A stretch of 64,000 nucleotides of DNA from Kaistia defluvii (lineage in GTDB: Bacteria > Pseudomonadota > Alphaproteobacteria > Rhizobiales > Kaistiaceae), in assembly GCF_026343955.1 (NCBI RefSeq), contig NZ_JAPKNI010000002.1, forward strand, positions 496,001-560,000, given 5' to 3'. The position numbers and the translations under genes were made by a program. The notes under the pieces are model-generated. The model was not told the origin of the DNA. It did not search any database and saw only the letters and a program-made list of their open reading frames with translations. Numbering within the stretch: the first letter of the stretch is position 1; every line of letters begins with the position of its first letter. This document shows positions 10,442-18,923 of this stretch, piece by piece.

Positions 10442-10454
10442 CTCGATCCGACAG

Positions 10455-10491
10455 GACGCCCGTTCGCGTGATTTTCACGGGGGCGGGCGTC
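10455..10491 (+). terminator. second hairpin, probable terminator
   Basis: Outer arms GACGCCCG (10455-10462) and CGGGCGTC (10484-10491) enclose a small inner CGTGA/TCACG stem and are followed by TT. It lies directly after the first hairpin, so the pair probably ends the autotransporter transcript. Confidence 0.5.
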
Positions 10492-10572
10492 TTGCGTCGG
10501 GCGGTCTGCGGTACCCCCGCTGCAGGCTTGATCCCGCTGCGTAAACAGGCGCTGTCCAGTACCAAATACCAG

Positions 10573-10602
10573 TTGACAGGATGGCGGCTTGCTATCTGAT
10601 AT
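10573..10602 (+). promoter_or_regulatory. candidate sigma-70 promoter of the sugar transporter operon
   Basis: TTGACA at 10573-10578 and TGATAT at 10597-10602 are separated by 18 bases, about 90 bases before the binding-protein ATG. CCAGT is repeated at this site (from about 10555 and 10569), which could be half-sites for a regulator. The IclR protein encoded downstream is a plausible one. Confidence 0.45.
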
Positions 10603-10690
10603 GAACGAAAGCTCTCACCTGCGAAAAGAGCTGAAATTGGGCGTTGGGAGCGGATGTCCGCCCCCGGCCGAGAGGGAGGGAGACAGGATC

Positions 10691-11887
10691 ATGACACGGG
10701 CCAGCAGGACCAGATTGCGCTTGGCGGTTTGCGCCGCAGCGATGATGAGTGTCGCCGGATTTGCCAGGGCGGAGACGCCGCCGGCTTTCGCGACGCTGCC
10801 GCCGGAAGTGCAGGCGCTCTATCTCGGCGTCGAGGAGACGATCCAGCCCTCCGCCTATGACAATTTCGGCCCCGTGAAGCAGCCCTGGAAGTGGTGCCAT
10901 TCGGAGTCCTACCAGGGTAATCCCTGGCGTGTTTCCGTCACGCACGAACTGGAGCGCCTGGTCGGCCTCTACAAGGAGAAGGGCTGGATTTCCGATTTCG
11001 AAATGTCGGATTCCAACGGTGACACCGGCCAGCAGATCGCGCAGATCCGCGCCTTCATCGACAAGAAGTGCAGCATCATCACCTCGTTCGCCGGTTCCTC
11101 GACCGCGCTGAACGAAGTGATCGAGGCCGCCTTCAAGGCCGGCATTCCCTTCGTCACCGGCTCCGGCGCGGTCACCAGCCCCTATGCCATCAACGTCGAC
11201 TCGAACTTCGTGAAGTTCGGCTATGACGTCGCCAAGGGCGTCATCGACGGCATTGGCGGCAAGGGCAATGTGCTGCGCATCGAGGGCATTGCCGGCAGTC
11301 CGCTGGTCGCCCAGCAGCGCGCCGGCGCCGACAAGGCTTTCGCCGAGGCGCCCGACGTCAAGGTGATCCGCGACGTCAATGGCAACTGGTCGCCGAACGT
11401 CACCAAGACCGTGACGCTGCAGGTGCTGGCCACCACGCCGCAGCCGATCGCCGGCGTCTGGACCTCCGGTTCGGAGTCGCGCATCGTCGCCGAGGCCTTC
11501 CAGCAGGCCGGCCGGCCGATCCCGGTCGTCTCCGGCTCGATCTCGGGCGATGCGCTCGGCTTCTGGAAGGACAACCAGGACACGTTCCGCTTCACCGGCG
11601 GCGCGCTGATGCCGTCCTGGACCGCGCAGACCCTGTTCCGCGTGGGCGTGCGCGTGCTCGAGGGCCAGCAGCCGAAGCTCAACATCCTGATGATCCCCGT
11701 GCCGGCCGTGAAGCCGGACGAACTCGGCAAGTGGCACCGCGACTGCATGACCAAGGACGCCGTCTCGATCTTCCCGGTCGCGCCCGAGGATCCGATGCCG
11801 GAAGCGCTGATGGATGCCTATTTCGCCAAGCCGGCGCATACGCAGCTGTTCGACTACGCGCAGACGCCGGACCCCTGCGCCAAGTAG
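10691..11887 (+). CDS. sugar ABC transporter substrate-binding protein (type 1 periplasmic fold)
   Basis: A 398-residue secreted binding protein that captures a sugar-like ligand for the permeases downstream. The signal peptide is MTRASRTRLRLAVCAAAMM followed by a FARAE-type cleavage site near residue 25. The body fits the ribose/galactose-type binding-protein family: alternating beta/alpha segments, a DSNGDTGQQIAQIRAFI segment and the GIPFVTGSG hinge-like region. I chose ATG 10691 because GGGAGGGAGA lies just upstream and the signal peptide starts there; a longer in-frame start at 10589 adds an implausible leader. It is first in an operon with two ATPase genes and two permeases, followed by a terminator-like hairpin that would favour higher expression of this gene. 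The substrate cannot be read from the sequence. Confidence 0.88.
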   Translation: MTRASRTRLRLAVCAAAMMSVAGFARAETPPAFATLPPEVQALYLGVEETIQPSAYDNFGPVKQPWKWCHSESYQGNPWRVSVTHELERLVGLYKEKGWISDFEMSDSNGDTGQQIAQIRAFIDKKCSIITSFAGSSTALNEVIEAAFKAGIPFVTGSGAVTSPYAINVDSNFVKFGYDVAKGVIDGIGGKGNVLRIEGIAGSPLVAQQRAGADKAFAEAPDVKVIRDVNGNWSPNVTKTVTLQVLATTPQPIAGVWTSGSESRIVAEAFQQAGRPIPVVSGSISGDALGFWKDNQDTFRFTGGALMPSWTAQTLFRVGVRVLEGQQPKLNILMIPVPAVKPDELGKWHRDCMTKDAVSIFPVAPEDPMPEALMDAYFAKPAHTQLFDYAQTPDPCAK

Positions 11888-11905
11888 GGGCGGGCTTGCA
11901 GGCAG

Positions 11906-11938
11906 GACGGGTGGCAGCCACGCTGTCGCCCGTCTTTT
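11906..11938 (+). terminator. intra-operon terminator/attenuator hairpin
   Basis: Arms 11906-11917 (GACGGGTGGCAG) and 11923-11934 (CTGTCGCCCGTC) form a 12-pair stem with two wobble pairs and a five-base loop, followed by TTTT. It lies between the binding-protein gene and the first ATPase gene, a common way to make more binding protein than membrane components. Confidence 0.7.
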
Positions 11939-11975
11939 GATTCCATTCGCGACGTTGCACGGGGGCTGACGTTTC

Positions 11976-12713
11976 ATGCTGGAGATCCGCGATCTCTCCA
12001 AGCGCTATGGCGAGACGGTGGCGCTGGACGGCGCGAATATCGATTTCACGCCCGGCACGATTCACACGATCCTCGGCGAGAACGGCTCGGGCAAGAGCAC
12101 GCTGGTCAAGCTGCTCTCCGGCATCGTCACGCCCGATCGCGGCACCATCACCTTTTCAGGCCGCGCCATCGCCGGCCGCGATCCGGCCGAATTCCGCGCC
12201 GCCGGCTTCGCCACGGTATTCCAGGAAGTGCTGATCGCGCCGGACCGCAGCGTCGCCGACAATATCCTGCTCGGCTATGACGGCCTGTTCCGCCGCCGCG
12301 TACCGCGTGGCGAGCGCCGCGCGCTTGCCGGCCGCATCCTGTCCGAATTCGCCTCGACGGCCGTGCCGCTCGACGAGCCGGCGCGGGAGGTGCCGCTGGC
12401 GGCGCAGCAACTGATCGTGCTCGCCCGCGCCCTGACCCGGTCACCGCGCGTGCTGATCCTCGACGAGGTCACAGCCGCGCTCGATTTTGCCGATCGCGAG
12501 GCGGTGTTCGCGCTGATGCGGCGGCTGGCGGCGGAGGGCTGTCTCATCCTGTTCATCACCCACCGCATGGACGAGGTCACCGGCCTCTCCGACCGCGTGA
12601 CCGTGCTGCGCAGCGGGCAGGTGGTGAAGACGCTGGAGAAGGGCAATCTGGTGCCCGACGAACTGCTCGCGCTGATGGCGCCGGATACCGCGCGGGAGCT
12701 GCACCATGGCTGA
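11976..12713 (+). CDS. sugar ABC transporter ATP-binding protein, N-terminal-half type (split RbsA-like)
   Basis: A 245-residue ATPase matching the first nucleotide-binding domain of RbsA/MglA/XylG proteins, which usually have two such domains in one chain of about 500 residues. Visible motifs are Walker A GENGSGKST (near residue 34), a degenerate signature VPLAAQQLIVLARAL, Walker B VLILDEVTAALD and the switch histidine in FITHRMDE. The chain stops at the point where the interdomain linker of the fused protein would begin. The second half is encoded by the next gene, with an ATGGCTGA overlap of eight bases, so the two are probably translationally coupled and assemble as a heterodimer. A sequencing frameshift is the alternative, but the second gene has its own ATG and a normal N-terminus. 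Confidence 0.85.
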   Translation: MLEIRDLSKRYGETVALDGANIDFTPGTIHTILGENGSGKSTLVKLLSGIVTPDRGTITFSGRAIAGRDPAEFRAAGFATVFQEVLIAPDRSVADNILLGYDGLFRRRVPRGERRALAGRILSEFASTAVPLDEPAREVPLAAQQLIVLARALTRSPRVLILDEVTAALDFADREAVFALMRRLAAEGCLILFITHRMDEVTGLSDRVTVLRSGQVVKTLEKGNLVPDELLALMAPDTARELHHG

Positions 12714-13446
12714 TCCGTCCGCGCTCTCCATTCGCGGCCTGTCGCTGAAGCCGGGCGCCATTCCGTTCGATCAGGATATCCGCCGCGGCGAGATCGTCGG
12801 GCTGGCGGGCCTCGACGGCCACGGCCAGGACGCCTTCATCGAGACGCTGGCCGGCCTGCGTCCGCCGGTCGTCGGTCATGTCGGCACCGGGCGGGACGGC
12901 GAGCGGGTGATACGCAGCTTCCGACAGGCGGTCCGGAGCGGCATCGCCTATCTACCGCGCGACCGCCGCGCCACCGGCATTTTCCCCTCCATGTCGATCC
13001 TCGACAATTTCGCCATCGCGACGGTGGGCCGGGACCGCAAGCTCGGGCTGATCAGCTTGGCCGAGCGGCGCAAGCGCTACGACTATTACCGCGACCGGCT
13101 GTCGATCGTCGCGCCCGATCCCGGCCGCATGATCACCACCCTATCGGGCGGCAACCAGCAGAAGGTGCTGCTCGCCCGCGCTTTGGCGCACAAGCCGGAC
13201 GTGCTGCTGCTGAACGACCCGACACGCGGCGTCGATATCGCCACCCGCCGCGTCCTCTATGCGGTGTTTCGCGAACTGGCGGCGGAGGGCATGGCGCTGG
13301 TCATCCTCTCGACCGAGATCGAGGAGGCGCTGGTGCTCTGCGACCGCATCCTCGTGTTCCGCGAGCAGGAACTCGCCGCCTCGCTGGCGGGGGCCGAGCG
13401 CTCCTCCGAGCGCATCATATCCACCATGTTCGGGCGCGCAGCATGA
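12706..13446 (+). CDS. sugar ABC transporter ATP-binding protein, C-terminal-half type (split RbsA-like)
   Basis: A 246-residue protein corresponding to the second domain of RbsA-like ATPases. As in that family, its Walker A region is degenerate (GLAGLDGHGQDAF, no GKS/T), while the signature LSGGNQQKVLLARAL is canonical. Walker B reads LLLNDPTRGVD, with N-D where LDEP is usual, so it probably binds but hydrolyses ATP poorly. It overlaps the preceding gene by eight bases and the following permease gene by four (ATGA). The neighbouring genes complete the transporter, so it is most likely functional as the partner of the preceding ATPase. Confidence 0.85.
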   Translation: MADPSALSIRGLSLKPGAIPFDQDIRRGEIVGLAGLDGHGQDAFIETLAGLRPPVVGHVGTGRDGERVIRSFRQAVRSGIAYLPRDRRATGIFPSMSILDNFAIATVGRDRKLGLISLAERRKRYDYYRDRLSIVAPDPGRMITTLSGGNQQKVLLARALAHKPDVLLLNDPTRGVDIATRRVLYAVFRELAAEGMALVILSTEIEEALVLCDRILVFREQELAASLAGAERSSERIISTMFGRAA

Positions 13447-14429
13447 CGGCATCCGCAATCTCCCCGCCGGCTGGCAAGGCTTCGGCCCTCAAGGCGGTCT
13501 GGCGCCAGACCGGCTTCGCGCCGATCCTGTTCGTCGTGCTGCTGGCGATCAACATCTTCATCAACCCCGCCCGCTTCGCGCCCGCCGCCTGGGGCACGCT
13601 GATCGGCCTCGCGGCGCCGCTGGTCGGCGCGGCCATCGCCTCGGCGCCGGCGATCCTCGGCGGCCGGGGCGGCATCGACATCTCGGTCGGGCCGATCATG
13701 GGCTTCGTCAACGCCATCGTCGTGCTGGTGCTGATCCAGAAGCTCGGCCTCAGCTCGCCCTTCATCGTCGTCGGCGTGGCGGTTCTGATCGGCGCCGCCA
13801 TCGGGGCGCTGAACGGCTTCCTGGCCACCATCCTGCGCATCCAGCCGATCGTCGCGACGCTCGGCACCTATCTGCTTCTCGTCGGCACGACGCTGACCAT
13901 CCTGCCGGCGCCGACCGGTACGGTGCCGGTGTGGCTCAAATCGCTCGGCGGGCCGCTGTCGATCCTGCCGCTCGGCGCCGTCTTCCTGGTCTGGATCGGC
14001 ATCCGCCGCCTGCCATACTATGACCACCTGATGGCGGTCGGCAGCGATGACCGCGCCGCCTATACGGCCGGCATCCCGGTCACGCTGGTGCGCTTCCTCT
14101 CCTATGTCATCACCGGCGTGTTCGCCGGCGTCGCCGGGCTGATGATGACGGCGCTGATCGGCTCGGCCGATCCGTCGATCGGTCCCACCTACACGCTGAT
14201 CGCCATTTCGGCGGTAGCGCTCGGCGGTGTCAGCCTGGCCGGCGGGCGCGGCGGATTGCTGGGGGCGGCGATCGGCGCGATCGACATCTTCCTGCTGCAG
14301 AGCGCGCTGACCTTCTTCAACTTCTCCACCTTCGTCCTGCAGATCGCCTATGGCGCGATCCTCGTCATCGCCATCGTGCTGACGGCCTTGCAGGACCGAT
14401 GGCTCGGACGCATGCGGGGAGCAGCCTAG
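13443..14429 (+). CDS. sugar ABC transporter permease 1 (RbsC/BPD_transp_2 family)
   Basis: A 328-residue integral membrane protein with about eight to ten hydrophobic segments. It has family hallmarks: GGRGGIDISVGPIMGF early in the chain (the GGxDLSVG-like motif), AVGSDDRAAYTAGIP in the cytoplasmic loop that contacts the ATPase, and AVALGGVSLAGGRGG toward the C-terminus. It forms half of the sugar channel. Its ATG overlaps the upstream stop (ATGA), and the next permease starts immediately after its stop codon. The N-terminal cytoplasmic tail of about 20 residues is normal for the family. Confidence 0.88.
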   Translation: MTASAISPPAGKASALKAVWRQTGFAPILFVVLLAINIFINPARFAPAAWGTLIGLAAPLVGAAIASAPAILGGRGGIDISVGPIMGFVNAIVVLVLIQKLGLSSPFIVVGVAVLIGAAIGALNGFLATILRIQPIVATLGTYLLLVGTTLTILPAPTGTVPVWLKSLGGPLSILPLGAVFLVWIGIRRLPYYDHLMAVGSDDRAAYTAGIPVTLVRFLSYVITGVFAGVAGLMMTALIGSADPSIGPTYTLIAISAVALGGVSLAGGRGGLLGAAIGAIDIFLLQSALTFFNFSTFVLQIAYGAILVIAIVLTALQDRWLGRMRGAA

Positions 14430-15389
14430 ATGGCACGCCTGACCAGTGACCAGGCGCGCGTTTTCGGCGCGCTCATCGTCGCCGTCGCGCTCCACCTCAC
14501 CGGCACCGCGCTGATCGAGGGCTATTCGAGCGAGTTTTCCATGCGGGCCATGCTGGTGCTTGGCTCGCTGCTGGCCATCGCCTCGATCGGCCAGACGCTG
14601 GTGGTGATCATCGGCGGCATCGACCTGTCGATCCCCTTCGTCATCGGCTTCGCCAATGTCGTCACCGCGCAGCTCTATGGCGGCGGCATGAATTTCGCGG
14701 TGGTCTGCGCCATCGTCATCGGCCTCGCCTGCGCCATCGGCGCGCTGAACGGGCTGATCGCCTCGAGCCTGAAGCTGCATCCGCTGATCGTCACGCTCGG
14801 CATCGGCACCATCGTGCAGGGCTCGGTGCTGCTGTGGACAGGCGGCTTCCCGTCCGGTTCGGCGCCGGCAGGAATCACCGAATTCGTCTCCATCGGCGGC
14901 TCGGTCGGCTTCCTGCCCGTGCCGTGGCTGGTGCCGTGCTTCATCGCGCTCGCGGCGATCGTCACCGTGGCGCTCGCCCGCACCGCCTATGGCCGCCGGC
15001 TGTTCGCGCTCGGCAGCAATCCGCGCGCCGCCCCCCTGGCGCTGATCAACCCGGTGGCGATGTGGACGGCCACCTTCGCCCTTTCCGCCGCCTTCGCGGC
15101 CGTGGCCGGCATCCTGCTGCTCGGCTTCACCGGCTCGGCCTATGGCGAGGTGGGCCAGCCCTATCTGTTCCAGACCATCGCCGCCGTCGTCATCGGCGGT
15201 ACGGCGCTGGTCGGCGGGCGCGGCTCCTATCTCGGCACGGTCGCCGGCGCGCTGGTGCTGACCGAGATCAACACCCTGCTGATCGGCATCGGCCTGCAGC
15301 CGTCGCTGGTGCAGGCCGTGCTCGGCGTCGTCATCGTCGTGCTGGTGTCGTTCTACGGCCGCGACGCCCATGTCCGGACGACGATCTGA
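14430..15389 (+). CDS. sugar ABC transporter permease 2 (RbsC/BPD_transp_2 family)
   Basis: A 319-residue paralogue of the preceding permease, with the same landmarks: IIGGIDLSIPFVIGFANV, ALGSNPRAAPLALI and VIGGTALVGGRGS. Two different permeases in one operon suggest a heterodimeric channel matching the two different ATPase subunits. It begins directly after the preceding stop codon with no gap and is the last gene of the operon; the convergent IclR gene ends 16 bases downstream. Confidence 0.88.
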   Translation: MARLTSDQARVFGALIVAVALHLTGTALIEGYSSEFSMRAMLVLGSLLAIASIGQTLVVIIGGIDLSIPFVIGFANVVTAQLYGGGMNFAVVCAIVIGLACAIGALNGLIASSLKLHPLIVTLGIGTIVQGSVLLWTGGFPSGSAPAGITEFVSIGGSVGFLPVPWLVPCFIALAAIVTVALARTAYGRRLFALGSNPRAAPLALINPVAMWTATFALSAAFAAVAGILLLGFTGSAYGEVGQPYLFQTIAAVVIGGTALVGGRGSYLGTVAGALVLTEINTLLIGIGLQPSLVQAVLGVVIVVLVSFYGRDAHVRTTI

Positions 15390-15405
15390 GTGGTGACGAC
15401 GCGCC

Positions 15406-16248
15406 TCAGCCCCGGATCGGGAATTTCGGCTCCGGCAGGTGGCCGCCGATCTGCCGGCAGAGTTCGGCCGCCGCCTCATAGAGATGCTTCGAGGCGTCGG
15501 CGAGCTGGACCTGGTTGGTGACCCAGAGCAGGAACGGCATGGTGAGCGCCGCCTGGGCCATGCCGCTGGCGTCGAAGATCGGGAAGGACACGTCGGTGAT
15601 GCCGCGCAGCGTTTCGTCGGCCACCACCTCGTAGCCGCGCTTCTGGATCTGCTCGACCCGGCGGATCAGCGGTTCCGGGTCCTTGCCGCGGGAGCGCAGC
15701 TCTTCCGAGGCGCGCTCGATCAGCATGGCGCGCGTCAGCTCGTTCTGGAACGCGATCAGGGTTCGGCCCGATGCGGTGGAAAGCATCCGCGTCTGCGTGC
15801 CCAGCCGGACGCGAAAGCCGACCGGAGCGGGATTGTCGGCGACCGCGATGACGCGCACCGAGAGCCCGTCCAGGATCGACAGGATGATGGCTTCCTCGAC
15901 CTCGGCCGCCAGGCTCTGCAGGATCGGCTGCGCTGTTTCGCGCAGGCGCCGGATCGGCGGATGGCCGCAGGCGAGGTCGAAGAGCTTCATCGAGATCTGG
16001 AACGCCTCGCCCGGCGGCTTGCGCTCGACATAGCCGCGCCGCTCCAGCGAGACGACCACGCGATACACCTCCTGCACCGAGCGGCCCAGCGACTGGGCGA
16101 TCTGCGACAGGATCAGGCCGCCCGACTGGCCGGCCAGCAGTTCCAGTATATCCAGCCCCTTTTCCAGGGCCGGTGCCTTGTAGGCGAGGGCGGCGTTCGC
16201 CTGCTTGTCAGGCTCGGCCCTCTTGGCCTTCACGGCTTCATTCGCCAT
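15406..16248 (-). CDS. IclR-family transcriptional regulator
   Basis: A 280-residue regulator. The N-terminal winged helix-turn-helix spans about residues 25-85 (LEKGLDILELLAGQSGGLIL then LGRSVQEVYRVVVSLERRGY), followed by the IclR effector-binding domain (SILDGLSVRVIAV...LSTASGRTLIAF). I chose the ATG at 16248 rather than the longer frame to 16344 because GGGACCAGAG precedes it and family members start shortly before the helix-turn-helix. It is convergent with the sugar transporter and divergent from the amidohydrolase gene, so both are likely targets. The effector is not predictable. Confidence 0.88.
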   Translation of the reverse strand: MANEAVKAKRAEPDKQANAALAYKAPALEKGLDILELLAGQSGGLILSQIAQSLGRSVQEVYRVVVSLERRGYVERKPPGEAFQISMKLFDLACGHPPIRRLRETAQPILQSLAAEVEEAIILSILDGLSVRVIAVADNPAPVGFRVRLGTQTRMLSTASGRTLIAFQNELTRAMLIERASEELRSRGKDPEPLIRRVEQIQKRGYEVVADETLRGITDVSFPIFDASGMAQAALTMPFLLWVTNQVQLADASKHLYEAAAELCRQIGGHLPEPKFPIRG

Positions 16249-16394
16249 CTCTGGTCCCGTTCTGATTGCGTTTCCCCGTCGATACAGTAGCCCGCCCTTG
16301 ACAGGGCGCGCCAGCCTGTCCCCTATTTCAAAATCAAGTATCATATGTGGAAAAGGACGTCGTAACGGCAGCCTTTTCCCTTGGGAACGGGGAT
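16249..16394. promoter_or_regulatory. divergent promoter region between IclR and amidohydrolase genes
   Basis: A 146-base gap holding an AT-rich stretch near 16326-16352 (AAAATCAAGTATCATATG), in contrast to its GC-rich surroundings. It is the likely site of both promoters and of IclR autoregulation. No exact palindrome longer than six bases stands out. Confidence 0.4.
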
Positions 16395-17297
16395 ATGACG
16401 GGGCAACGCTATAACGGGCCGATCATCGACGCCCATCATCACTTCTGGGATCTCGGGCTCGGCAAGCATGGCTGGCTGGAGGGCGGCGACCCATCCGACG
16501 AGCTGGCGCCGTTTCGCCGGAACCATCTGGTGGCCGACTATGAGGCGCTGGCCGTCCCGCAGGGCATCGTCGCCAGCGTGCATGTCGAGGCGAACTGGGA
16601 TCCGGCGGACCCGGCCGGGGAAAGCCGTTGGCTCGATACGCTGGAGCGTTCGCCGGGCATCGCCGCGCGCTATGTCGCCCATGCCGCGCTGCTCGACCCC
16701 GGCGCCGAGAGGGTGCTGGAGGCGCACGCCGCCAACGGCCGCGTCGTCGGCATCCGCGAGATCCTGAGCTGGCATCCCGACCCGGCCAAGCGCCGCATGC
16801 CGGACAATGACCGCATGGACGATCCGCGCTGGCGCGCCACCCTGGCCCGCTTCCGCGAGCACGGGTTCAGCTTCGATCTGCTGATCACGCCGCATCAGTT
16901 CGAAAGCACGCGCCGGCTGGTGGCGGATTTCCCCGACATCGCCTTCATCCTCAACCATTGCGCCAGCCCGATCGACCGCGACGCCGAAGGCATGAAGCGC
17001 TGGCGCGACGGGCTCGGTCTGCTGGCGGCGGCGCCGAACGTCGCGATCAAGATCTCCGATCCGGTGGCCTATGACCCGCAATGGACCCGCGAGAGCCTGG
17101 GCGAGGTGATCGACGCCTGCATTGATGCGTTCGGGCCGGAGCGCGCCATGTTCGCCACCGACCATCCGGTCGCCGGCCTGCATATCGGCTTCGCCGAGTG
17201 GGTCGACGTGTTCAAGGAAGCGACGCGGGGATTTTCGGCGGAGGAGCAGGCGGCCCTGTTCGAAGGCAGCGCGCGGCGCTGGTATCGGCTGGCGTAG
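16395..17297 (+). CDS. amidohydrolase family 2 (lactonase-like) enzyme
   Basis: A 300-residue TIM-barrel hydrolase. The metal-binding motif IDAHHHFWDL (about residues 11-20) and the late FATDHPV aspartate are typical of amidohydrolase-2 proteins such as L-fucono-1,5-lactonase and L-rhamnono-lactonase, which open sugar lactones. A WHPDPAKRRMPDND segment and a HQFESTRRLVADFPDIAFILNHC-like region (split here for brevity) fit that subgroup. The ATG at 16395 has GGGAACGGGGAT upstream; the frame is open further but without a ribosome-binding site. With the neighbouring sugar transporter and IclR regulator, it probably acts on the imported sugar or its lactone. The exact substrate is inferred only. 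Confidence 0.8.
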   Translation: MTGQRYNGPIIDAHHHFWDLGLGKHGWLEGGDPSDELAPFRRNHLVADYEALAVPQGIVASVHVEANWDPADPAGESRWLDTLERSPGIAARYVAHAALLDPGAERVLEAHAANGRVVGIREILSWHPDPAKRRMPDNDRMDDPRWRATLARFREHGFSFDLLITPHQFESTRRLVADFPDIAFILNHCASPIDRDAEGMKRWRDGLGLLAAAPNVAIKISDPVAYDPQWTRESLGEVIDACIDAFGPERAMFATDHPVAGLHIGFAEWVDVFKEATRGFSAEEQAALFEGSARRWYRLA

Positions 17298-17321
17298 CGT
17301 TCCCGGTCGGAAGCAAGACCC

Positions 17322-18059
17322 TCAGTTGCTCGCCTGGGTCTGGACGTCGTCGAGCTTGACGAACACCGTGCCGGACGCCACGAGGCGCTGGATGCCCTCG
17401 ACCACGCCGAGGCCGGCCGGATGGCCCGGCTGGTTGATGTGGGCGATGATGACGTCGCCCGATTTCGCGGCGGCGATGCGCCTGGCGACGGTGGCGGCCG
17501 GCAGCGAGGCGCCCATGTCGGCATTGAGCGAGAAGCCGGCGATCGAATAGCCGGCGGCGCGGATCTGGTCGAGCGCGTCGCGGCTGTAGACGGCGGTAGC
17601 GCCGCGGAACCAGCGCGGCGGCTTGCCGGTCGCCTGCCGGACGGCCAGGGCGCCGCCATCGACCTCCCGCTGCACCGCTTCCAGCGAGCCGGCGGTCTTC
17701 ACGCCATAGAGGCTCGGAATGTCGGTGATGGCGGGCACGTGCTGGTCGCCATGGTTCTCGACCTCGAACAGTTCGGGATGGGCCATCACGACGGCCATGG
17801 CGGCGGCGTTCCGCTTCAGCCAGCGATGGGTGACGAACAGGGTCGCCGGGATGCGGTTGTCCACCAGTTCCTTCAGGATGCGCTGGTCGATCGCGCCGGA
17901 GCAGGCATCAAAGGTCAGCGCCACGACGCGCGGGCCCGGCGGCGGCGCGGCGATGCGCAGCTTCAGCTCGATGTCATGCGACCTGGCGGATGCCGCCGTG
18001 CCCATCAGGAACGACAGGGCAAGCCCGATCAGGGCGGTGCGGATGGTGAGCGTCGGCAT
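17322..18059 (-). CDS. secreted polysaccharide deacetylase-family protein
   Basis: A 245-residue protein with a signal peptide (hydrophobic residues 7-23, ASA-R cleavage) and a NodB-like fold. Motif 1 reads ALTFDACSG, where classical enzymes have TFDDGP; the second Asp is replaced by Ala, as in a divergent DUF2334-like or catalytically altered subgroup. Motif 2 reads ENHGDQHV in place of the usual SHTxxH, so one metal histidine may be missing. Enzymatic activity is therefore uncertain, though the fold is clear. It could act on cell-surface polysaccharide in the periplasm. It stands alone and convergent with the amidohydrolase gene. Confidence 0.75.
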   Translation of the reverse strand: MPTLTIRTALIGLALSFLMGTAASARSHDIELKLRIAAPPPGPRVVALTFDACSGAIDQRILKELVDNRIPATLFVTHRWLKRNAAAMAVVMAHPELFEVENHGDQHVPAITDIPSLYGVKTAGSLEAVQREVDGGALAVRQATGKPPRWFRGATAVYSRDALDQIRAAGYSIAGFSLNADMGASLPAATVARRIAAAKSGDVIIAHINQPGHPAGLGVVEGIQRLVASGTVFVKLDDVQTQASN

Positions 18060-18420
18060 CAGGAACTCCGGAGCAGCCGATTGTCGGCCCCGCGGAGCTA
18101 GGCGCTGTCTTCGTCCAATTTGTGGCTGGGGCGTCTGGAAACGCCGATCGACGCGAGTTTGTCACAGGCCGTCGCGAGCCTCCGATCTTAACCATCTTCG
18201 GAGCTAAATCTCTCCATCGCTAGGTCGGGGTGGGGGATCGCGGTAACGTCGTTGGCCCCGGAGCGTAGAGGCGTAGGGTCGATTTCGGCCCGCAGCGAGG
18301 GCCGCGTCGTGATCGATCTGTCGCCGAGTCCCATTGCCCATGCCGCGAGCCAGGTCGGAACACCGTTCGCGGCATTCCGTGCGCCGCTTGCCGAGTCGCC
18401 CGCCTTTTGGAGCGATCGCC
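18060..18420. promoter_or_regulatory. intergenic region between deacetylase and receiver genes
   Basis: A 361-base divergent gap with no supported gene. It holds a small inverted repeat CTCCGA (18180-18185) / TCGGAG (18198-18203) around an AT-richer loop with TTAACC. This may be a regulatory hairpin, but nothing recognisable is seen otherwise. Confidence 0.3.
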
Positions 18421-18810
18421 ATGGCTGAGGGCGGACCGGTGATCCTGCTGATCGAGGATGAGCCGCTGGTTCGGTCTGCGGTTGCCGAAATGCTCGAGGA
18501 TCTGGGCTTTGTCGTCGAACTCGCGTGCTCGGCCGCCGAGGCGTCGGCTCGCCTGGGCGGGGCCGACCATCCCTATCGTGCCATCATCATCGATGTCGGC
18601 CTGCCGGATCGTTCCGGCGAGGATCTCGCCAAGGACATTCTGGCGGCGCTGGCCGAGGTTGCGGTCGTCATTGCCAGCGGCGGCGATCCCGCCGATCTCG
18701 ACCCCGCGCTCGCCAACGACCCGCGCGTCGCCTTCCTGGGCAAGCCCTATGGAATGCGCGCGATGATCGGGGTTCTCTCCCGCCTTGGCATAGCGGCAAC
18801 GCCGGACTGA
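18421..18810 (+). CDS. single-domain response regulator (CheY-like receiver)
   Basis: A 129-residue protein that is only a receiver domain. The acidic pair is E12-D13 (LLIEDEP), the phospho-acceptor is D58 (IIIDVGLPD), the switch region is VVIASGG and the conserved lysine is in FLGKPYG. It has no output domain, so it must act through protein contact or as a phosphate sink. The ATG at 18421 is preceded by TTGGAG; the longer frame from 18334 gives an Arg/Pro-rich leader with no family signal. No histidine kinase lies beside it, so it is an orphan receiver. Many such small receivers in this order are paired with HWE-type kinases elsewhere in the genome. Confidence 0.85.
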   Translation: MAEGGPVILLIEDEPLVRSAVAEMLEDLGFVVELACSAAEASARLGGADHPYRAIIIDVGLPDRSGEDLAKDILAALAEVAVVIASGGDPADLDPALANDPRVAFLGKPYGMRAMIGVLSRLGIAATPD

Positions 18811-18923
18811 GCGCCGTCCCGCCATTTCGCCCATGGGTGCGGCGGCGGCGCGGCTGGCATGGCGACGCGGATATGCGACTATGCGAACACACGCATTGGC
18901 ATGGGAGAGGGGCGGGTCTGTCG

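Noticed and set aside
13257-15479. 740-residue minus-strand frame opposite the two sugar permease genes
   Set aside because: Low-complexity Asp/Arg/Gln/Gly shadow; the plus strand encodes two clear permeases with tight start/stop junctions.
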